Of a stretch of DNA of 60,207 bases, positions 17,614 to 28,154 are shown in pieces. The translations under genes were made by a program, and so were the position numbers. This DNA comes from CAVPNY01 sp963706905 (GTDB taxonomy: Bacteria > Chloroflexota > Anaerolineae > Anaerolineales > UBA4823): the NCBI GenBank assembly GCA_963706905.1, contig CAVPNY010000003.1, positions 1 to 60,207 on the forward strand, given 5' to 3'. The notes beneath the pieces are model-generated. The model was not told the origin of the DNA. It did no database searches and saw only the letters and a program-made list of their open reading frames with translations. Each line of letters opens with the position of its first letter. Position 1 is the first letter of the stretch.

Positions 17614-20168
17614 CTACGGCAATAACTGCAGGTGCCCCTTCGCCTGCGCCTCAACCTGCGCCCGATCCCACAGCATTGGATGATACTCGATCAGGCGCCA
17701 GGGGTCGGCCATGTCCACATAGTGTGGGTGGTAGGCGTGCCCGGACTGCCCGGTGGTATGCATGTTGAAGGAGTTGGTCAGGTCACTCAAATCAACGATC
17801 ATGCGCATGGAAGGCAGTGACTCGACCGCAAAGGATTCACTTGCGTCCCAACCGGTAGCGTTGATCATATCGTCGCCGCCCGAGGCGCGGTAGGGGCCAC
17901 GGTTAAACAGGGCTTCGACTGGAGCAATGCCCGACTGGCCCAGGGTCTGGTTCTCCAGAGTCAGGGTATGCAGGTCGCCCCAATTCCATTGCTCAGGATC
18001 GCCTCCCTGCGTGGCGCTCAGCTCAGTTACGGCGGCAGCAAAAGCCTGCTGGAAAATGACGTCGCGGGTTTCTACCTCAGCGGTGGTCTGGTTATCCCAC
18101 CAGGGATCGCTGGGCTGCCTCACCAGGTCTTTGACGGACACATACCAGCGGTCGCCGCCATCCGGCCAGGCTTCCTCAGGCAAGTCGTCTTGGAAAGTCA
18201 ACCTCAGCAGGTTCTTCCAGAATGCTTTGAACAAGGCAGCTGGGGCAGAGTCCATGTGGTTCTGGTAATCCCAACCTTCAAGAATCTGGCGGGCTTGCTC
18301 CAAATTTTCATCCCCAAGATCAATCTGCATCAGGAGGGGAGTAAGTTCGGCGGCATTCAGGTCGAAGTTGTCGCCTTGCATCTGCTGAATATAGGCGGTG
18401 TCGATTGGGCTGGGGGCACCTTCAATCATATCAACGATACGCTGCGCCCGGTACCCGTAAGCCCATACCTGCGAGATCAGGTAGGGATAATCACGCACGA
18501 CGGCGTTGTTGGCAGTGACGATATAGCCCTCTGGTGGGTTGAAAGCGTAAGGCAGCTCATCAAAGGGGATGTAAGCCTGCCACTCGTATTCATCTGTCCA
18601 GCCGGGGACGGGCAGGCCGCCATCGCCGCTCGCGCGGATAGGGATGTTTCCGGGGGTCTGGTAGCCAATATTGCCTTCGACGTCGGCGTAAACCAGATTC
18701 TGAGCAGGGGCACCCATGTCTCTGGCGGCGAGGCGAAAATCTTCCCAGTTCTGGGCGCGGTCAAACTTCCACATCGCCCGGAAAGTGTAGATCGGCTCCA
18801 GGGCAGTCCAGCGCAGGGCGAGGGCATAGGATTCCGGCAGCTCGATCCCAGCCTTCTGGCTGAAATCTTCCGGCAGGTAGGTCTCTGAAATGATCGGTCC
18901 ATGCCGGGTGTAGCGCACGGTGAGCGAGCTGCGGCTCGCCGCCAGCCACCTGGATTGTTTCCTCGACCAGCTCCATATCCACCCACTCGCCATTGACTTC
19001 GTACTGGTTCGGGTTCGCCGGGTTGATCTTCTCGATGTACAGGTCCTGGACATCCGGGCCGACGTTGGTGAAGCCCCAGGCGATGCGGTCATTGTGACCG
19101 ATGATCACGCCCGGTGCGCCGGCAAAGGACACGCCGGTGACCTCATACGGACAATCAGCATTCTTCTCGAGGCAATGCAAACCGATCTCATACCAGATGG
19201 AGGGCATCTGAGCCCCCAGGTGAGGGTCGTTGGCGAGCAGGGGCAGGCCACTGGCGGTGCGCTCACCGGAGATAACCCAGTTATTCGAACCGATCCCAGC
19301 GCCCAGCGGTCCAAGCAGGGTTTCCAACTGCGCCAGGCGGCTCTCTAGATTGGACAGCTCTGCTAAGAGGCTGCTCTGAACAAGTGTGCTCCCCGGTGGG
19401 AGGCGCCTGAAGCAAGACCTGCTGCGAGGGTGTGCGAGATGACGATTTGGGGATCAAATTTGCAACAGGCATCCGATAGCCAGGGACAATCACCGGTTTA
19501 TCTTCGGGATAGGGCGGGACGATCTGCTCCACCTGCTCAGGGGTGAGCGTCTTTAGTAAAATTGCGCGCAGGATCTCAGCATCCAGGTTGCCGCCCAGCT
19601 CCCAGGCCATAGCCTTGGCCCAGGTCAGGCTGTGAAGCGGCTCCCAGGGCTCAGGCTGGTACGCAGAATTGGTCAGCTTGAGGATGGCGTACTCCAGGCT
19701 GAGTGCGCTGCCGCCGTGATCCTCCAGGTAGGCGTTGACGCCAGCGCTGTAGGACTCCAGGATCGCCAGGCTGTCAGCATCAATCGTCTCCAGCTCCTCC
19801 TGCACCACGCGCGCCCAACCCAGTGTGCGAAGAAACTGGTCGGTTTCAACCTGATCCTCGCCGAACATCTCCGCCAGACGGCCCGAGCCAATATGACGCC
19901 AGAAATCCATCTGCCAGAAGCGGTCCTGGGCATGCACATATCCTTCGGCAAAGAACAGATCGTGGGTGGTGGTGGCGTAGATGTGGGGAATGCCGTATGA
20001 ATCGCGGTAGATATCTACCGGGCCATCCAGGCCGGCAATCTTCACCTGCCCATCGGTTTGCGGAAAAGAGCGGCGGACAAGGAAAATGCCGGAAAGGGAA
20101 AGCAAAACAGCCAGAACCAGGATTACTCCAATGACCCAGGCAAGAAGCTTGACAAGTTTGCGCGACAT
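17614..20168 (-). CDS. Penicillin acylase family Ntn-hydrolase (two frameshifts)
   Basis: Spliced across two single-base shifts (near 19375 and 18930) this gives about 850 residues, the usual size of a penicillin/acyl-homoserine-lactone acylase precursor. An N-terminal signal anchor (LLAWVIGVILVLAVLLSLSG) precedes GPVDIYRDSYGIPHIYA and FAEGYVHAQDRFWQMD of the alpha chain. The autoproteolytic site is GIGSNNWVISG, where Ser after Gly becomes the N-terminal nucleophile of the beta chain. ANDPHLG and GHNDRIAWGFTNVGPDVQDL follow. It hydrolyses amide-linked acyl groups in the envelope; substrate unknown. The broken frames may well be sequencing errors because all catalytic parts survive. Confidence 0.85.
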
Positions 20169-20295
20169 AACTGCCTCCTCAGGCGATATTGTTCTTGTTC
20201 TCTATTTATTCAGTAAGGTAGCTGGCGAAAAAAGTAACAGTAAGTGCTTTTGATTTTAACGCTAAGGCGCAAAGAGCGCAAAGTTTATTACGGGT

Positions 20296-20682
20296 TCACT
20301 CCCCCAGGGCGACAACCATGGCGATGGCGTGATCGCGCCCGTGGCTCAGGCTGAGCGACCAATGTTCCAAACCCTGGGCTTGAGCGAGGCGGGCGGCCTC
20401 CCCGTGCAAGTGCAGCTCCGGCTGGCGGGCAGGGCCACGCAGGATCTCAACCTCCTGCCAGCGGATAGCGCCGATGCCAGTGCCAAGCGCCTTGGCCACG
20501 GCTTCCTTGGCGGCAAAGCGCGCCGCCAGGGAAGACAAACTGTCACCCACCTCAGCCAGTTCCTGGAAGGTGAAAACGCGCTGTAAGAAGCGCTCTTCAT
20601 GACGCTCGACAGCGGCCGCGAAACGCTCAATTTCAACCAGGTCTACACCTGTACATATATGAGGCAAAATCGATCTCCTCAA
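20296..20682 (-). CDS. acpS: Holo-[acyl-carrier-protein] synthase
   Basis: AcpS, 128 residues, transfers 4'-phosphopantetheine from CoA to acyl carrier protein. The magnesium-binding Asp lies in TGVDLVEIERF. The second signature AARFAAKEAVAKALGTG carries the Glu and catalytic Lys. The SLSHGRDHAIAMVVA strand closes the fold. Length and motif spacing are standard. It is cytosolic and acts on the fatty acid pathway that also includes FabI at 8.4-9.1 kb. It ends close to the penicillin acylase gene start on the same strand. Confidence 0.93.
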   Translation of the reverse strand: MRRSILPHICTGVDLVEIERFAAAVERHEERFLQRVFTFQELAEVGDSLSSLAARFAAKEAVAKALGTGIGAIRWQEVEILRGPARQPELHLHGEAARLAQAQGLEHWSLSLSHGRDHAIAMVVALGE

Positions 20683-20783
20683 CCCAAAGTGTTAAGATTG
20701 CCTCGCTTCGACTGCAATGACAATTTTACTCTCGTGTCCTTACGTGAGCGGCAAAAAGCAGTTCAGCTGGTCGAAGCCATCCC

Positions 20784-22059
20784 CTACGGTCCAGCAACCG
20801 ATGCACCCAGACGCTCTGGTACTAAGTAACGGCGAGCAGTCTCCAGCACTTGTTCCCGCGTGACTGCGCGCACCAGGTCCGGGTATTGACGGTAGTAGTC
20901 CAGACCCAGATCATAGCGCTCCAGGTTGATCAGCGCTCCCGCTACACCATTGTTGGACTCGAGCGAGAGCGGCAACCGCCCAATGAAGTTTGCCTGGCTG
21001 TCGCCCAGCTCGTCCGCCGAGACTGTCTCGGCGACAAAGCGAGCCACCTCGAGGCGGATCAAATCAAGGGCTTTCTCCACATTCGTGGGGTCCACCCCAG
21101 CGGTGACACACCAGGGCCCTGGCCCCATGCCAGCCGAGAGATTGCTATAGGCATAATAGGCCAGGCCGGCTTTCTCGCGCACCGACTCGCCCACCCTGCC
21201 CATCATGCCGAAGACACCCAGGATATTGTTTCCCAGGGCAGCCGCCAGATAATTTGGCGAGCGCCGCTCAAGCCCAACCGCGCCAAGGTACAGGTCAGAT
21301 TGGTATTTGCCTGGGATGTCCACCTTGCGCGTCAGCGGCTCCTGGGGAGAGCTGGTAGGGGGTAAAGGAATCGGTTCGGGCTGATCTGGATTGGACCAAT
21401 CCCCCAATACTTGTTGGACTTTCTCGACCGCCTGGCCCGGATCAACCGCGCCAACCACAGCGATCACCATCCCGCGCGGCCCAAAGCCAGTGCGATGAAA
21501 TGCCACCAGGTCGTCCCGGGTGATCGCCTGCACCGTCTCCGTGTAACCATCCTCTGGGCGGGAATAGGGATGACCAGGATAAAGGATCTGATCGAGAGCT
21601 AGTGAAGCCATCTCGCCGGTATCCTGGGCACGGATCGCCAGGCCGGTGAGCATGCGGGCGCGCAGGCGGTCGACCTGATCACCTGGGAAGGATGGTTGGC
21701 GCAGAGACTCAGCCAGCAACTCGAGCAATAAGTCCAGGTCTTCAGCCAGGGCTTTGCCCCCAAAACCAGTAGTGTGGGCGCCACCATCGAAGCCCAGACT
21801 GGCGCCAGCTGAACTCGAGGGCATCGTAGATCTCCTGGAAGGAGCGCCGTTCCGTACCGCGCAGCAGTGCGCTGGCGGTGAAATCGGCCAGACCCAGTTT
21901 TTCATCCGGATCAGACAGGCCCCCAACCATCAGGTAGCCGCTCAGCACCACCGAGGGACTGTTGAAATTGGGACGTGCCAAGATGGTCATACCATTGGCT
22001 AACTCAATCCGGGTGATATCGTCTTTACCGGGCAGGGAGTGCATACTATTTTTACTCAT
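20784..22059 (-). CDS. M16 peptidase-like protein without the zinc motif (one frameshift)
   Basis: About 425 residues across one shift near 21810. It has the M16 (insulinase/MPP) two-lobe fold: N-terminal ELANGMTILARPNFNSPSVV and DPDEKLGLADFTASALLRGT. The expected HxxEH zinc site is replaced by LADFT, so this is the non-catalytic partner type. The C-terminal lobe carries GPRGMVIAVVGAVDPGQAVE and GNNILGVFGMMGRVGESVRE, followed by AGLAYYAYSN, the R/Y substrate-binding signature. Its ATG overlaps the stop of the upstream active M16 gene by four bases (ATGA), so the two are translationally coupled and likely form a heterodimer. Confidence 0.85.
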
Positions 22060-23372
22060 ATTGCCTCCTCGGCTGGCTGCAGGGCACCCTGCTCGTTTGG
22101 CAGGTATACACCCAGGACGCGATTCTGCAGGCGCAAGTATGTTTGGGCAATGCGCTGCACGTCCTCAGGGGTCACCTCAGCCAGGCGATCCAGGTAAGTG
22201 AGGAACCAATCGTAGTCGGCGAAAATCTCAGCATAGCCCATCCAGAAAGCCTGGTTGGTGATGCTCTCGCTGCCGTAGGCAAACAAGGCGCGCGCCTGCT
22301 TGACCGCCCGGGCAACCTCGCTGGCAGGGGGCGGCTCCACCTGCAAGCGCTTGATCTCATCATCAATGGCTGACACAACCTGGTCAGAACTGCTGCTGGG
22401 ATGCACCGTTGCAACGATATTATACAAAAAGGGATCGATGGTGGCGGTCAGCCCGCCATAAATACTTACCGCCAATTCTTTCTCCACCAGGGCCTGGTAG
22501 AGTCGAGAAGTCTTGTTGGAGATGCCGCTGCTGAACAGATTCAGATTACTGGGACCGGTTAGCAAGCTGTCAGTGACAAGAAAAGCGTAGAAATCCGGGT
22601 GCGTGGCTGCCGGAGCATGATAGGCTAATTGGACATAGGTCGTCTCACCGGGGCCTTCGACTACCAGACGGCGTTCACCAGGCTGACCCGGTTCGGCTCG
22701 CTGCAAGCGAGCGGGTGGGTCGCCTGAGGGTAAATCTTCGTAGAGCTGGCGGATGCGGACCAGCATGGCCTCTGTTTCGAAATCGCCGGCTACTACCAGG
22801 ATGGCATTGCCCGGCGTGTAATAAGCCCGGTAGTGATGATAGAGATCGTCGCGCTGTATGGTCTGCAGGTCCGCCAGATCGCCGATCACTTCGTGATGGT
22901 AGGAATGCACCCGAAAGGCAGCTGCCTGCACTTCCTCACCAAGCAAGAAGAGCGGCTCGTTTTCGCTGCCCTGCCGCTCGGAGATGATCACGGTGCGTTC
23001 GGACTCGACGTCGCCCGGTGCAAACAGGCTATTGTGGATGCGATCAGCCTCCAGTTCGAGGGCTAAATCGATCTTGTCAGCCGGCATGGTCTCGAAATAA
23101 GTGGTCCAATCCAGGAAAGTCATGGCGTTTCGATAACCGCCTTCGCGAGCAACCGCCTTATCCAGCACATCTGCAGGGAAGCGCGGCGTACCTTTAAATT
23201 GCATATGCTCGGTCCAATGCGAGATACCAGTGATGCCGGCTCGCTCGTCACGCGAACCCACCCGGAACCACATCCAGGCGCTGATGATCGGCGCGTTGTG
23301 GATCTCTTTCAATAAAACCAGTAAACCGTTCGATAAGGTCGTGCGAGTTAAATTAGTTTCCATTGCGCTCAA
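22056..23372 (-). CDS. M16-family zinc metallopeptidase
   Basis: 438 residues. The N-terminal lobe has the inverted zinc motif HxxEH in SHWTEHMQFKGTPRF (His, Glu and His present) and the distal Glu in ESERTVIISERQGSEN, so it should be catalytically active. AREGGYRNAMTFLDWTTYFE is the usual substrate-channel strand. The C-terminal lobe includes SRLYQALVEKELAVSIYGG. The second ATG (METNLTR, 23363) is as good a start as the first. It pairs with the inactive paralog immediately downstream (4-bp overlap), as in bacterial homologues of mitochondrial processing peptidase. No signal peptide is seen, so it is cytosolic or exported by another route. Confidence 0.92.
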   Translation of the reverse strand: MSAMETNLTRTTLSNGLLVLLKEIHNAPIISAWMWFRVGSRDERAGITGISHWTEHMQFKGTPRFPADVLDKAVAREGGYRNAMTFLDWTTYFETMPADKIDLALELEADRIHNSLFAPGDVESERTVIISERQGSENEPLFLLGEEVQAAAFRVHSYHHEVIGDLADLQTIQRDDLYHHYRAYYTPGNAILVVAGDFETEAMLVRIRQLYEDLPSGDPPARLQRAEPGQPGERRLVVEGPGETTYVQLAYHAPAATHPDFYAFLVTDSLLTGPSNLNLFSSGISNKTSRLYQALVEKELAVSIYGGLTATIDPFLYNIVATVHPSSSSDQVVSAIDDEIKRLQVEPPPASEVARAVKQARALFAYGSESITNQAFWMGYAEIFADYDWFLTYLDRLAEVTPEDVQRIAQTYLRLQNRVLGVYLPNEQGALQPAEEAI

Positions 23373-23379
23373 ATTTCAT

Positions 23380-24099
23380 TTACCTCTGTTTGGGGGATGT
23401 TTCTGCATTCAACCAGCCACAAAGCCAGTCGAGGCCGGTAGAACAAAAGATTGTCTCGGACCAGGAGTCGGGAAGCCCGGACAACTGCCAATAATAAGGT
23501 GAGATGACCTCCTGGAGGCCAACGAATGGTTCGTGCAGCTCGGTCTGATTTAGCGGGATGTTCACCGGCACGGTCAGGCTCACCGGCACCTCCAACTCTA
23601 CCGGGACAGTCTGATCGACCGGGACGGTCATTTTCAACTGGATGTTGAGCGGGGTACCCTCTTTCAAAATAATGTCGATCGGCACGGGCTGCCCATTCAA
23701 GAAAATGGTGGCATTCTCAACCAGCGTATCCTCCGTCAGGAGCACCTTGGTCTTCTGGTTCAATGGAAGGTCAAACACAACAGGGATGGTGTCGCTTACG
23801 TGAATGATGTCTTCAACCTGCACCTGGGTCATGATCCGCGCCTGGTCCATGCGGATAAAATTGTAATACAATCCACCGATCAACTGACCAGAGATCAATT
23901 CCTTGATAGAAAAAATCTGGCGACCAGCCAGGAGCAAGATCACAATCAAAATGATATTGATGGATAATGAAAGCAGGCTGGCGATTGTCCAGAAAGCCGG
24001 ACCGATCTTGCCTTGCCAGAAAGCGCGGCGCGGACGCTTCGGCTGGCTTTCTTCAACTTGCGGAGGAGCGCCTGTTAGTTCAGGGGGCATTGGCTGCAT
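23380..24099 (-). CDS. Hypothetical membrane protein with VPV-rich repeats
   Basis: 239 residues, no known family. A basic proline-rich cytoplasmic tail (QPKRPRRAFW) precedes one strong membrane segment, residues about 38-62 (LLSLSINIILIVILLLAG). The outer part contains repeated extended strands of the form x-V-P-V, for example KMTVPVDQTVPVELEVPVSL and TVPVNIPLNQTEL, suggesting a beta-rich stalk. The C-terminus has paired Cys (FCSTGLDWLCGWLN). It ends seven bases before the M16 gene on the same strand, so it may belong to that operon. Confidence 0.6.
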   Translation of the reverse strand: MQPMPPELTGAPPQVEESQPKRPRRAFWQGKIGPAFWTIASLLSLSINIILIVILLLAGRQIFSIKELISGQLIGGLYYNFIRMDQARIMTQVQVEDIIHVSDTIPVVFDLPLNQKTKVLLTEDTLVENATIFLNGQPVPIDIILKEGTPLNIQLKMTVPVDQTVPVELEVPVSLTVPVNIPLNQTELHEPFVGLQEVISPYYWQLSGLPDSWSETIFCSTGLDWLCGWLNAETSPKQR

Positions 24100-24137
24100 A
24101 ACACCACCTCATCCGTCAGAATAAACATACTTAGTAT

Positions 24138-24218
24138 CTATCCGAAAATTGTTTTTGTTGTGAGTGCGGCGGCTTCGCCGCCGCACTCACAACAAAAGAA
24201 TATTTATTTTTCGGATAG
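24138..24218. mobile_element. MITE-like palindromic element
   Basis: Central arms at 24156-24173 and 24177-24194 are perfectly complementary over 18 bp (TGTTGTGAGTGCGGCGGC on the left) with a 3-nt loop TTC. An outer 11-bp inverted repeat (CTATCCGAAAA, 24138-24148; TTTTCGGATAG, 24208-24218) encloses it. TTAG occurs just outside both ends. The nested architecture suggests a small non-autonomous transposable element; a very strong transcript hairpin is the alternative function. Confidence 0.55.
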
Positions 24219-24416
24219 GTTCTTAGATAATCGGATACAGCTCAGTACCTGTGTGGCCAGACATAAAATCAGTCTACTATAGCATAGGGGCTGGATTTGA
24301 GCAACCGGATGGAAAGTCATTCTACTTGTGAAAAAATTCCCCCCAGGCTATAATCCGGCATGAAGACAGGCTGGCGGCGGAAAGCCGTCTTTTGATACAT
24401 CTCAGCGGAGGAATCC

Positions 24417-25782
24417 ATGTCCAGTGAAACCCAGACCAATTATCTTGTGGCGGTGATTGGCGCCGGTCCAGCCGGCCTGTTCGCGGCAAGGCAATTGGCC
24501 AGCGCCGGAGCGCACGTGGTGCTCATCAACCGCGACATCAAGCCCGGCGGCCTGGCTGAATACGGAATTTACCATTCCAAATATAAGATGAAAGAAGGTT
24601 TGCGGAAGCAATTCCGCCAGATTCTTCGAGCACCCTGGGATTGAATATTATGGCAACCTGGTCGTTGGCCAAAAAGGCGATCTGAACCTGATGGAGCTAC
24701 GCGCCCTGGGCTTTCAGGCTATCCTGGTCACAGTTGGGGCGCAAGGCACCAAATGGCTTGGTTTGCCTGGCGAAGATCTGGTGGGGGTATACCATGCCAA
24801 AGACCTGGTTTACCATTACAACCAGTTGCCCCCCTACAGTCAGCGTAAATTCGCCATTGGTAAACGTGTGGCGGTAGTCGGGGTGGGTAATGTAATGCTG
24901 GATATTGCACACTGGCTGATTCGCGAGCTGAAAGTAGATGAAGTGATCGCCGTGGCGTGGCGCGGCCCTTCCGAGGTGAAATTCACCAAGAAAGAGATGG
25001 AAGGCGTAGCACGCAACCTCGACCTCGAAGCGCTGGATGCTGAGTTTGTACGTGTTGGGCCGGTGATGCGATCGGTTGGACAAGGTATCGAGATCGCCCG
25101 GCAATATTTCCTGTCTGCCTTCCCCAAAGCACTTGAACCGGTCTCTCAAACCAAATTTCGCTTCGATTTTCTCGCCTCGCCCAGCCGGATTATCGGCGGG
25201 GAACAAGGTGTGGTACGTGGTTTGGAAGTTGAAGACACCACCCTGGAAGCCAAGGATGGCGAAACTAAAGCCAAGCGCCTGGGCAGCAAACGCCTCCTGC
25301 CGGTAGATACAGTGATCTTTTGCATCGGCGATCGGGTGGATGAGCAATTCGGCCTTCCTGTGCGTTGGAATGAGTTTGTCAAGAATCCCGAACCGCTCTT
25401 CCCGGTGGACGGCATCTCTTACGAGGCTTACGACCCCGACCTTAATCGCCCGGTTAACCGGGTCTTTGTAGCTGGCTGGTCACGCGAGGCCAGCAGCGGC
25501 CTGGTGGGCGTGGCGCGCAAAGACGGAGAAAGTGGAGCCCAGGCAGTTTGGCAATATTTACAAACCCTGCCCACACTGAAAAACCCCGATTTGATACTGC
25601 AAGAATTCCGCGAACGCTTAGCGCGCCTGGGCAAACCGGTAGTCACCAAGGAAGACTGGCAGCAAATCGAAGCTTCAGAACAGGCTGAAGCTGAACGACT
25701 CGGCCTGGAGGCCTTTAAGTTTGGGACGAACGAGGAGCTATTGGCAGCCGCCAGCCTGACAGTCAGGCAACCTACGGATTAA
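24417..25782 (+). CDS. FAD/NAD(P) oxidoreductase, FprA/adrenodoxin-reductase-like (one frameshift)
   Basis: About 455 residues across one shift near 24630. The FAD Rossmann motif is VIGAGPAGLFAARQLASAG at residue 14, followed by PGGLAEYGIYHSKYKMKEG. After the break come EHPGIEYYGNLVVGQKG and GAQGTKWLGLPGEDL, then a second nucleotide site VAVVGVGNVMLDIAHWL for NADPH. AGWSREASSGLVGVARKDG closes the FAD fold. This order matches ferredoxin-NADP reductases of the adrenodoxin reductase class, and less closely the small subunit of glutamate synthase. It may supply or collect electrons for ferredoxin-linked anaerobic enzymes such as the AOR at 40 kb (inference). Cytosolic. Confidence 0.85.
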
Positions 25783-25866
25783 ATCCCAATTTCGAATGTG
25801 TTTACTTCTATTCTATAATTTGCAGATGATGCCCCCCTCAAAAATAGAAAAAATAACTCACACACC

Positions 25867-26359
25867 TTATTTAGGCCCGGCAGGTTTATCCTTCTTAGAG
25901 TGTTGGCTGATGAAGTAAGTCAGGGCGAAGATCATCACGGCTATGCCGCCGCCCAGATAGAGGATACTGTTATCCCCTTTTTCCCAGCTCAAGACAACGC
26001 TCAGGAAATAGACTGCCATAACCACCATAATGACGCTGATCAAGATCTCCTTCAGATCATTGATGCCATGGATCTCCAACCAATCCGGGAGGTCCAGGCG
26101 ATCGTCAATAAACAGCTCAAACAAACCCAGCGCAATGAGATACATAACCACGGCCACCAGGTAAAGATCGACCAACTGGATGGCTTCTATCATAAGCAGC
26201 TTGCCTCCTTTGGCCGGATTTTCAAAGGAGTCATCCAATAGTGCCACTAGCTGGATTGTGTCAAAAACATCAAAAATTTAACAAGACGGTACCGGCAACA
26301 AACGAGCCGATCACGGCAAGGATAATCAAATAGCGGGAAGAGGCAAGTAGTTTTAGCAT
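25867..26359 (-). CDS. YqhA family (UPF0114) membrane protein (one frameshift)
   Basis: The visible long frame (start 26247) lacks the family's N-terminus. I find it in another frame from an ATG at 26359: MLKLLASSRYLIILAVIGSF followed by VAGTVLLNF. The frame shifts in a T-rich run near 26272 and continues DVFDTIQLVALLDDSFENPA. Joined, it gives about 164 residues, normal for UPF0114. Four membrane segments include EAIQLVDLYLVAVVMYLIAL and ISVIMVVMAVYFLSVVLSW. DRLDLPDWLEIHGINDLKE is the conserved loop. Function is unknown, and no enzyme motif is seen. Confidence 0.8.
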
Positions 26360-26584
26360 AAGCTTTATTTTAACGAAAGATCTCCCAAAAAGCTAACTGA
26401 AAATATCTGGCAACTCCCAGGAGTGATTTGTGATCTACTATTGCATTTGGATTGCAAACCTCATAAAATGGAGCACACTCTAGCAATTGGGCGCTCCATA
26501 TGATTTAGGGAGACTGGTTGAGGCAGCGGGTAATGAATATTATGATCTGTAGAAGTAAGTGGCTGGGAAACAGGGAGTCAACTT

Positions 26585-26995
26585 ATGGAATTGACCGACA
26601 TTATTAAACCGGGTATGGCACGAGAGGAGACCTTCCTGGTTCAGGAGGATGAGACAGCCCGTCACATAGGCAGTGGGGCATCGCGAGTGCTTGCCAGCCC
26701 GTGGTTGATCGCTTTCATGGAGCGCGTTTCCCACCGGCTAATCGCCGAGCGGTTACCTGAGGAATTTTCCAGCGTTGGGGTGCTGATCAATGTCCGCCAT
26801 GTAGCGCCAACGCCAGTTGGCAGCCAGGTGAGGGTGCGCGCGGATATCACCGAAGTGAACGGTTCACGGGTGACTCTAAATGTGCAAGCCTGGGATCATG
26901 TCGAGCTGGTCGGCGAGGGCAGTCACCAACGCATAGTGATTGAACAGGAGCGCTTCCTGCGCCGAGTGGACGCCAAGCGACCGGCCGCGGAATAA
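26585..26995 (+). CDS. FlK-like hotdog-fold thioesterase
   Basis: 136 residues of the hotdog fold, closest by eye to fluoroacetyl-CoA thioesterase FlK and relatives that hydrolyse short acyl-CoA. Seen: GSGASRVLASPWLIAFMERV (the catalytic Thr/Glu/His region with Glu in MERVSH), then LPEEFSSVGVLINVRHVAPT and VRADITEVNGSRVTLNVQAW. Both His and Glu candidates are kept. Fluoroacetate detoxification is not implied. Its TAA shares one base with the next gene's ATG (TAATG), so the two are translationally coupled despite unrelated roles. Confidence 0.8.
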   Translation: MELTDIIKPGMAREETFLVQEDETARHIGSGASRVLASPWLIAFMERVSHRLIAERLPEEFSSVGVLINVRHVAPTPVGSQVRVRADITEVNGSRVTLNVQAWDHVELVGEGSHQRIVIEQERFLRRVDAKRPAAE

Positions 26996-28128
26996 TGTCT
27001 TCTCCCTTGCGCGTTTTGTTTGACGGCTGGGCGCTAATCCGACACCCAGGCAGCCCGGCGGCTTTGCATCTGCTGGCTATCCTGGAAAATATTCCATCTG
27101 AAGTGCAGCCTGTGGTCGCCGTGCCCGAAGCGCCACCAGAATGGTTCCCCCAGTTTCCGATTCAGATCCAGGAGACCGCTAATCAATTCACCTGGGAACA
27201 GAACAGCTTGCCCCGCCTGGCGCGCCGCCTGGACGCTGACCTGCTGCACCTGTTTTCCGCTTCCGCGCCTTTGTTTGGGGGATCACGGGCTGTGGTCAGC
27301 CCGTGCAGCTTCGATCCAATAGGACTGCATGGTCCACTTACCACTGATGAAGGAAAAGAGAGCATACTGAACCGGGCGCGCCAATCCATTCAGCTTGGCG
27401 GGCTGGCACGCGCCCGTACCCTTTTTTTGCCAAACGACCTGGATACTGAAGAGTTACAAACAAACTATCAGTGCCTGCCGCCGCTGGTTCATTCAAGCTT
27501 CACACCACCCCCCCAGCTCGAGGATCATAAGCGGCACAACGGCTCAGGAGGTGTCTGGAATGAGCTGCGCCAGGTGGATTTACCAGATACTTACCTGTTG
27601 TACCACGGGCCGGCAAGCACGCCAGCAGTTATCAGGTTGTTAAATGCCTGGCGTTGGGCATCCAACGCAATCGGGAATTACCACCCGTTATTATTATTGG
27701 GATTTAACGCGGCAGAACAAGCCCTTTTCAATGAGCTGGCAAAACCTTATGGTTTTGGCGAAACGGTTAGGGTGCTGCCGGAACTATCGTTCCCAGCTAT
27801 TGCGATGCTTTACCAGGGCTGCACTGCACTATTTCACCCGGCAACCGAACCGTTATGGGGCGGGCCGATCCGCCATGCGCTGGCCTGCGGGAAACCTGTC
27901 GTCGCCAGCCATTATTTGCAAACTAACCGCCTGGTTGGACCTGCAGCCTACCTGGCTCCAGAAAATGATCACCGCGCTCTGGGGGCAGCGCTGATTACGG
28001 TTATCGTTGAAGAAGAAGTCTCTGAAAAGCTGGCGCAAGCAGCCCGTCAGCGCGCCTCTACCTGGAACGGCATAGCCTACTCCCAGGCTCTATTGGCTGC
28101 GTACCAGAAAGTCACCACAAGCCGTTAA
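26995..28128 (+). CDS. Glycosyltransferase (GT-B, group 1-like)
   Basis: 377 residues with the GT-B two-domain layout. The N-terminal acceptor domain (RVLFDGWALIRHPG) carries a divergent middle and DADLLHLFSASAPLFGG. The C-terminal donor domain shows ALFHPATEPLWGGPIRHALA and ACGKPVVASHYLQTNRLVG, the GT4 pattern in which a Glu binds the nucleotide-sugar ribose. No signal peptide or membrane segment. It probably adds a sugar to an envelope glycan, consistent with the phosphosugar transferase and flippase that follow at 29-31.5 kb. Confidence 0.8.
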   Translation: MSSPLRVLFDGWALIRHPGSPAALHLLAILENIPSEVQPVVAVPEAPPEWFPQFPIQIQETANQFTWEQNSLPRLARRLDADLLHLFSASAPLFGGSRAVVSPCSFDPIGLHGPLTTDEGKESILNRARQSIQLGGLARARTLFLPNDLDTEELQTNYQCLPPLVHSSFTPPPQLEDHKRHNGSGGVWNELRQVDLPDTYLLYHGPASTPAVIRLLNAWRWASNAIGNYHPLLLLGFNAAEQALFNELAKPYGFGETVRVLPELSFPAIAMLYQGCTALFHPATEPLWGGPIRHALACGKPVVASHYLQTNRLVGPAAYLAPENDHRALGAALITVIVEEEVSEKLAQAARQRASTWNGIAYSQALLAAYQKVTTSR

Positions 28129-28154
28129 TGGATTCTCTTTAAGGGATAGTTGGA

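Noticed and set aside
17968..18888. 306-codon plus-strand open frame
   Set aside because: Antisense of the penicillin acylase gene with no recognisable domain.
20690..20783. Short GATTGC...GCAATG inverted segment as a mobile element
   Set aside because: Only about five to six base pairs match; too short to support without copy-number data.
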